Assembly: GCA_035296965.1 (NCBI GenBank) | Contig: DATGZX010000167.1 | Span: 1 to 8,018, forward strand | DNA: 8,018 nt | Direction: 5' to 3' | DNA from: DATGZX01 sp035296965 | GTDB lineage: Bacteria; Planctomycetota; Planctomycetia; Gemmatales; Gemmataceae | In this document: positions 4,644-8,018 of the stretch, one piece after another | Numbering within the stretch: the first letter of the stretch is position 1 | Layout of the letters: each line of letters opens with the position of its first letter | Position numbers and translations under genes: made by a program | Notes under the pieces: model-generated | Databases searched by the model: none | What the model saw: only the letters and a program-made list of their open reading frames with translations | What the model was told of the DNA's origin: nothing

Positions 4644-6251
4644 TCAACGCTTCTCAACAGACGGCAATTGATAGAGCTCGCCATACTTCGCGCGAAGGTA
4701 CGCGAGGTAGGGTCCGACGCTCATCTGTCCGCCGGTTGTCCGCTCGACAAGTTCGTACGGCTTGAACTTGCGTCCATGTTGATAGAGCTGTTCGCGCAGC
4801 CAGGCGTGCAGTGTGCTGAACTCGCCTATTGCGACCTCACGCGGGATATTGGGATGTGCCTTGACGGCGGCAGCGTAGAACTGCGCGCTCATAATGTTGC
4901 CGATAGTATAGCTCTGAAATCCACCACCGAGGCTGCCGGCATACCAATGGACGTCCTGCAGGCAACCATCTCGATGGTCGGGCGGAACGATCCCGAGATA
5001 GGCTTGCATACCTGCGCGCCAGGCCTCCGACAGATCTTTGGCCCGCAAGCGGCCCTCGAGCAGTTCCAGCTCCAGTCCGAAACGCATCATGATGTGAAGG
5101 TTGTAGGTCACCTCGTCGGCATCGGTGCGTATCAGAGATCGTTCGACTCTGTTGATAGCGCGATAGAAAGTCTCGGGTGGCACTTTGCTGAGCTGGTCCG
5201 GAAAGGCGCACTGCAGCAACGGATAAAAGTGCTGCCAGAAGCTACGACCACGGCCCACCACGTTTTCCCAGAGCCGGGACTGGCTCTCATGCACGCCGAC
5301 GGAAGCTCCCCGTCCGAGCGGGGTGCCTTCTAGCGCAGGATCGACGCCCTGCTCGTAGAGCGCATGCCCGGCCTCGTGCAAGGTCGAGAATAGGGCCTGC
5401 CTGACATCGCTCTCGTAGACACGGGTGGTAATTCGGACGTCGCCCGCCGAAAGCCTAGTGCAGAAGGGATGCAGGGTCTTATCAAGGCGGCCACGGTCAA
5501 AGTCGTAGCCAATCCGTTTGACCACGGAGAGGCCAAAATCAAGCTGTGCTGGTTCTCCAAAGGAGCCACGCAGGCACTCATCGTCTGCCGCCGGTTGATT
5601 GCATATGGTTCGCACGATCGGCACCAACTCGCTCCTCAGCTCCGCAAAGAGTGTGCAGATCGAAGCCGTCGTCATACCTTCGTCGGCATCATCGATGAGA
5701 GGGTCGGCGACATGCTCATAGGGGGCGAAGAAGTTTGCGTACTCGCGACCAAGATCCATAGCCCTTTCGAGGAATGGCACCATGGTCGCAAAGTCGTTCG
5801 CCGGCCTGGCTCGTTTCCAGGCGTCGTAGGCCGTAGCACCGAACGCGCTGACGCGCGCCACGTAATCGGAGGGCACTTTGATCGTTTTCTCGAAGTCGCG
5901 TCTCGCGACGCGCAAAAGGCTCGCTTCGTTGGAATCGTAGGATAGACTGGCGGCGTACGGCTCCAGGTCCTCGAGCAGATTGCCGAGCTCCGGAGCGACC
6001 GACTTCTCATGGGCCAATCGGCTCACAATCGCGCCCTGCCGAGCCCGCGCAGTCGCTCCGCACTTTGGCATGTAGGTGGCGTGATCCCAGGCGAGCACGG
6101 CACCCGCTGCGCTTAGGTCGTTGATCTCCAGCAGGCGCCGCCTGAGCTCCGCAAGTTTGATCTCGGCCGATTGGGGGTTGCGCCTGCCCCTGCTGGCGAC
6201 GGCTCGAGCTCTCGTCGTGTGCCCGCCCTTAGCCTCGCTGGTCTTGTTCAT
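4644..6251 (-). CDS. M32-family metallocarboxypeptidase (carboxypeptidase Taq type)
   Basis: This is a 535-residue cytoplasmic zinc (or cobalt) enzyme that removes C-terminal residues from peptides. All family signatures are present in order: AWDHATYMP near 54-62, HPF at 261-263, DVRITTR at 271-277, the HEAGH catalytic motif at 292-296, the third metal ligand E322 in HESQSRLWEN (30 residues after H292, the known M32 spacing), RTDADEVTYNLH at 375-386, LQDVHW at 431-436, and a GGGFQSYTIGN segment at 442-452. The length is slightly above the usual 500 or so because of a basic 30-residue N-terminal extension. No other ATG exists before the conserved core, so the start at 6251 is kept although its ribosome binding site is weak. 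It ends VEKR at 4644. It looks intact and functional, and is a stand-alone gene here. Confidence 0.95.
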   Translation of the reverse strand: MNKTSEAKGGHTTRARAVASRGRRNPQSAEIKLAELRRRLLEINDLSAAGAVLAWDHATYMPKCGATARARQGAIVSRLAHEKSVAPELGNLLEDLEPYAASLSYDSNEASLLRVARRDFEKTIKVPSDYVARVSAFGATAYDAWKRARPANDFATMVPFLERAMDLGREYANFFAPYEHVADPLIDDADEGMTTASICTLFAELRSELVPIVRTICNQPAADDECLRGSFGEPAQLDFGLSVVKRIGYDFDRGRLDKTLHPFCTRLSAGDVRITTRVYESDVRQALFSTLHEAGHALYEQGVDPALEGTPLGRGASVGVHESQSRLWENVVGRGRSFWQHFYPLLQCAFPDQLSKVPPETFYRAINRVERSLIRTDADEVTYNLHIMMRFGLELELLEGRLRAKDLSEAWRAGMQAYLGIVPPDHRDGCLQDVHWYAGSLGGGFQSYTIGNIMSAQFYAAAVKAHPNIPREVAIGEFSTLHAWLREQLYQHGRKFKPYELVERTTGGQMSVGPYLAYLRAKYGELYQLPSVEKR

Positions 6252-6356
6252 GTGAGACTGGCGTTGTTGATATCGTTCTCTTGTCGCTTTGACGCTTTAA
6301 GAGCAAAGTGGATCGGCGGACTATGGTCACAGCACGATCGCCCTTCGCTCGTCTAG

Positions 6357-6482
6357 ATCGACCGGGTGGAACATGTTCGGCCGCAGGGCAAGACAGTGCC
6401 AGAGATCGTGCGTCAAATGGACCTCAGCAAGGCAAGCGTGTATCGGGCACTTGGAGCGGGCAAGGCTGCTCGGGCGAATTAA
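6357..6482 (+). pseudogene. DNA-binding tail of a resolvase/invertase-type serine recombinase
   Basis: The frame after an in-frame TAG (6354) reads VRPQGKTVPEIVRQMDLSKA then SVYRALGAGKAARAN and stops at 6480-6482. The last part is the helix-turn-helix that closes Tn3-type resolvases and DNA invertases: Q-G-K...EI...L-S-x-A-S-V-Y-R-A-L. The catalytic domain (normally about 140 residues with an N-terminal serine) is missing and stops precede the fragment, so this is a relic. GTG 6366 is not a credible gene start. It marks past mobile-element activity beside the M32 gene. Confidence 0.6.
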
Positions 6483-6560
6483 GGCCACACTCATAAGCGC
6501 TACCAGCACCTCACATGTCCGTTTTGGAGGGTATTCCGGACGAGTCGGAGGAGGCATTGT

Positions 6561-6647
6561 ATGTCTCAGAAGTGCCAGGAGCGGACAATCGCGTTGCTTT
6601 TCCCGTTAGGCTACCTGCCGCTCAATGCGTTGGAAAGAGGAAGGTGA
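6561..6647 (+). CDS. Possible 28-residue micro-ORF with strong ribosome binding site
   Basis: GGAGGAGG (6547-6554) sits 6 nt before the ATG at 6561. The frame encodes a short peptide with a hydrophobic middle (TIALLFPLGYLPLNAL) and ends at the TGA at 6645. It runs antisense across the decayed 3' end of the outer-membrane protein gene. The signal comes only from the ribosome binding site and could be chance. Confidence 0.22.
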   Translation: MSQKCQERTIALLFPLGYLPLNALERGR

Positions 6648-7053
6648 ACTGAGCGCGCAAATTGCTAATTAGAGCCAGTGTCGTCGGGTGTCACGACATT
6701 GTAGTAGGCGTTTACTTGGGCATTGACCGGTTGGTCACCGATCTTTAAGACGCGCCCAATGCCACCGCCGACGGGAAGTGTCCAGCGGTTGTTACTATCG
6801 GCTTCCCAATTGGCGGTGATGATGGGGCTCGTCGTCAGATACCAGCCCTCTGGCAGGTTATAATTGAAGAAGGGCTGTAGCGTCATTGCATTGACGTTAG
6901 GACGGTCTTCATCTCCGGCAAAGGACCAGAGATTGTTGATCAAGAAGCCAGCGGCAAGGACGACGGCAACAAATGACGGACCGGCCGACGTCCTGACCCC
7001 AGGCGTGGGTCGGTCGCGGTCGGAAGCGCAAAGACTGGCCCCACGCCCCAAGT
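6622..7053 (-). pseudogene. Outer-membrane protein of the PF13557 (Phenol_MetA_deg-like) family, broken
   Basis: The minus strand shows conserved landmarks of this beta-barrel family in broken frames. TWGVGPVFALPTATDPRLGS (frame 1, from about 7053) is followed by SAGPSFVAVVL, INNLWSFAGDEDRPNVNAM, LQPFFNYNLPEGWYLTTSPI, WTLPVGGGIGRVLK and NAQVNAYYNVVTPDD (frame 2). Between LGSG (ends 6991) and SAGP only two bases replace the two codons expected from the family pattern, a frameshift. After GSN comes TAG (6664-6662) where Trp is expected. One extra T in the next codons then breaks the frame again; removing it restores a barrel-like ending, QLRAQFTFLFPTH plus TGA at 6624. The N-terminal third and signal peptide are missing upstream of 7053. 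At least three lesions make this a clear pseudogene of a putative transporter or porin. Confidence 0.78.
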
Positions 7054-7071
7054 CAGGAAAGCCTCCGTCAT

Positions 7072-7260
7072 CGTCCGATCAAAAAACGCGATTCCGTGTT
7101 CGTCAATGAGCCGCGCATTGAGTTGGTCGCCAGGCAAGATGCAGTTATGCGTAGTCCGGTGCCCGCGTCCGCGAAGAAATGTCTGGCGTCTGGGTAGGTG
7201 AACACCTGGACTGATAGCCCGGCCCTTGCCGCAGCGGTCCGCCAGTGCGCTTTCGGTGGA
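7072..7260 (-). pseudogene. Possible dienelactone-hydrolase-family C-terminal remnant
   Basis: One minus frame reads HWRTAAARAGLSVQVFTYPD then ARHFFADAG (about 7250-7161), like the final strand and catalytic-His loop of dienelactone hydrolases (V-x-V-x-x-Y-P-x-x-x-H-x-F-A-D). Another frame then gives GIAFFDRT (about 7095-7072), resembling the usual closing helix ending AFFDR. A frameshift between the two would make this the decayed end of an alpha/beta hydrolase gene, joined directly to the broken outer-membrane protein gene at about 7053-7070. Evidence is pattern only. Confidence 0.33.
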
Positions 7261-7294
7261 GACGATCGACCGCGTCACGCGAACGCCAGACGCC

Positions 7295-7783
7295 TCATTC
7301 TAGCCTATCTCGAATTTTCTCCAGTCCAGCGCGCGCGCAGGTGTCATCCAACTTGGCTCCTGGAGCGCCGCTCGCGCCAATTGCACCAACGGTTTCGTCG
7401 CCGAGCTTGATGACAACTCCGCCGCCAAAAAACAAGACATGCGGGAGCTTGGACAATGGCGCGATCTCACCTCGACCGCGCTCATCTAAAGCAATCGTAT
7501 CGCTCTTGAACGAGACGCTGGTGTAGGCTTTATCGTGTGCACTATCGAGGGTGTGTATACCGGCGCCGTCGCCACGCAGGGCCACGATCGTCGCGCCGTC
7601 AGCATCGACAACTACGGCGGTTTCTAGGTACCCCTGCTTGGCGCAGACCCCGATGGACTCGCTGGCTGCTTCCACGGCAAGCACCGCGGGGATACGATGT
7701 GTGTTCAAAACTTCCGCAGAAGCCATCGGTGCTCCAACCGCAAAACTCGCGAGAACCAATGGCATTATAGGGGTGAGATGCAT
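7295..7783 (-). CDS. Secreted GlcG/HbpS-family (haem-binding-like) protein
   Basis: The protein has 162 residues. The start at 7783 is chosen over a longer open frame because AAGGAGG lies just upstream and it leads directly into a signal peptide (MHLTPIMPLVLASFAVGAPMASA, cleavage after residue 23). The mature part is one PF03928 domain: LAVEAASESIGVCAKQGYLE, then ETAVVVDADGATIVALRGDG, AHDKAYTSVSFKSDT, LPHVLFFGGGVVIKLGDETV, and the family hallmark GAIGASGAPGAKLDDTCARA near 133-152. Members bind haem or related small ligands, and some sit beside glycolate-oxidase genes; the exact ligand cannot be told. Secreted single-domain versions are common in Proteobacteria. The gene appears intact, and nothing in the window is clearly co-transcribed with it. 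Confidence 0.88.
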   Translation of the reverse strand: MHLTPIMPLVLASFAVGAPMASAEVLNTHRIPAVLAVEAASESIGVCAKQGYLETAVVVDADGATIVALRGDGAGIHTLDSAHDKAYTSVSFKSDTIALDERGRGEIAPLSKLPHVLFFGGGVVIKLGDETVGAIGASGAPGAKLDDTCARAGLEKIRDRLE

Positions 7784-8018
7784 GGCTCCTCCTTGTGACT
7801 GCCTTATCACCACTTCTGGGGCTACTGTATCTCCGCTCTTGGTCAAGGCTTTTGCCTTCGTCGCCGCCACCCCAGCGAGCCGTTTGTCGCTGATTAAAGA
7901 TTGTTGGCAGTGAGACCTGATGAACCCGGGCCGCAAGCCTCTTCACCTCCGCGTTGACGGCATCCAGCTAATTTGCTGTTCCAGTCCTGTGTAGCGGATC
8001 TCTCTCGCATCCCAGCCG
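7784..8018. other. Upstream region of the GlcG-like gene
   Basis: No clear gene is present. A minus frame entering at the right edge (8017 to the stop at 7943) gives WDAREIRYTGLEQQISW and could be the last residues of a neighbouring gene, but 24 residues are too few to name it. A TTGACC on the minus strand near 7838 has no matching -10 at proper spacing. Confidence 0.3.

Noticed and set aside
4668..5333. 221-codon plus frame over the M32 gene
   Set aside because: It is the antisense shadow of a strongly conserved carboxypeptidase.
5469..5945. 158-codon plus frame
   Set aside because: It is also an antisense shadow of the M32 gene.
6514..6542. GTCCG...CGGAC inverted repeat
   Set aside because: A 5-bp stem with a long loop is within chance expectation.
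1..8018. CRISPR array, rRNA, complete insertion sequence or integrase
   Set aside because: Looked for and not seen: no regularly spaced repeats, no transposase frame and no terminal inverted repeats around a gene.

Overview
The window looks like an accessory, decaying stretch of a Rhizobiales genome, most probably Bradyrhizobium or a close relative. That is my inference from the style of the proteins, several of which resemble small conserved hypothetical families I associate with that genus, and from an FNR/FixK-type box in front of an Hsp20 gene. I ran no database search.

Layout, left to right. 1-541 (+): 3' part of a conserved hypothetical gene, cut by the window edge and apparently frameshifted. 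659-850 (-): a 63-residue peptide gene with a textbook double-glycine leader, a strong ribosome binding site and its own terminator. 1106-1231 (+): overlapping hairpins and terminators leading to a 69-residue hypothetical gene (1253-1462); a second copy of a GC-rich hairpin sequence follows at 1589-1625. 1815-2474 (+): a broken pectate-lyase-like gene whose start is joined to the tail of an apparent M41/FtsH-like gene. 2662-2826 (-): a 54-residue membrane-anchored coiled-coil protein. 2827-3192 holds no gene I can defend. 3193-3394: a basic coding remnant (-) overlapping a decayed tRNA-Pro-like sequence (+). 3406-3621 (-): a small cysteine-rich protein.

The two best-preserved full-size genes are both on the minus strand: an Hsp20 small heat shock protein (3789-4331) and an M32 carboxypeptidase (4644-6251). 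The Hsp20 promoter region carries a perfect TTGAC-N4-GTCAA palindrome, placed where a class II FNR/FixK site would sit relative to a plausible -10 element. Low-oxygen control of this chaperone is therefore the most testable regulatory idea here.

The right end is again a graveyard: the DNA-binding tail of a resolvase-type recombinase (6357-6482, +), a PF13557-type outer-membrane protein gene broken by at least two frameshifts and a nonsense codon (6622-7053, -), and a possible dienelactone hydrolase tail (about 7072-7260, -). An intact secreted GlcG/HbpS-family gene (7295-7783, -) follows. Six or seven gene relics, a tRNA relic and a recombinase tail in 8 kb suggest an old genomic island. No complete transposase, integrase, CRISPR array or rRNA gene is visible. 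The intact genes do not form an obvious pathway together; each appears to be its own transcription unit.
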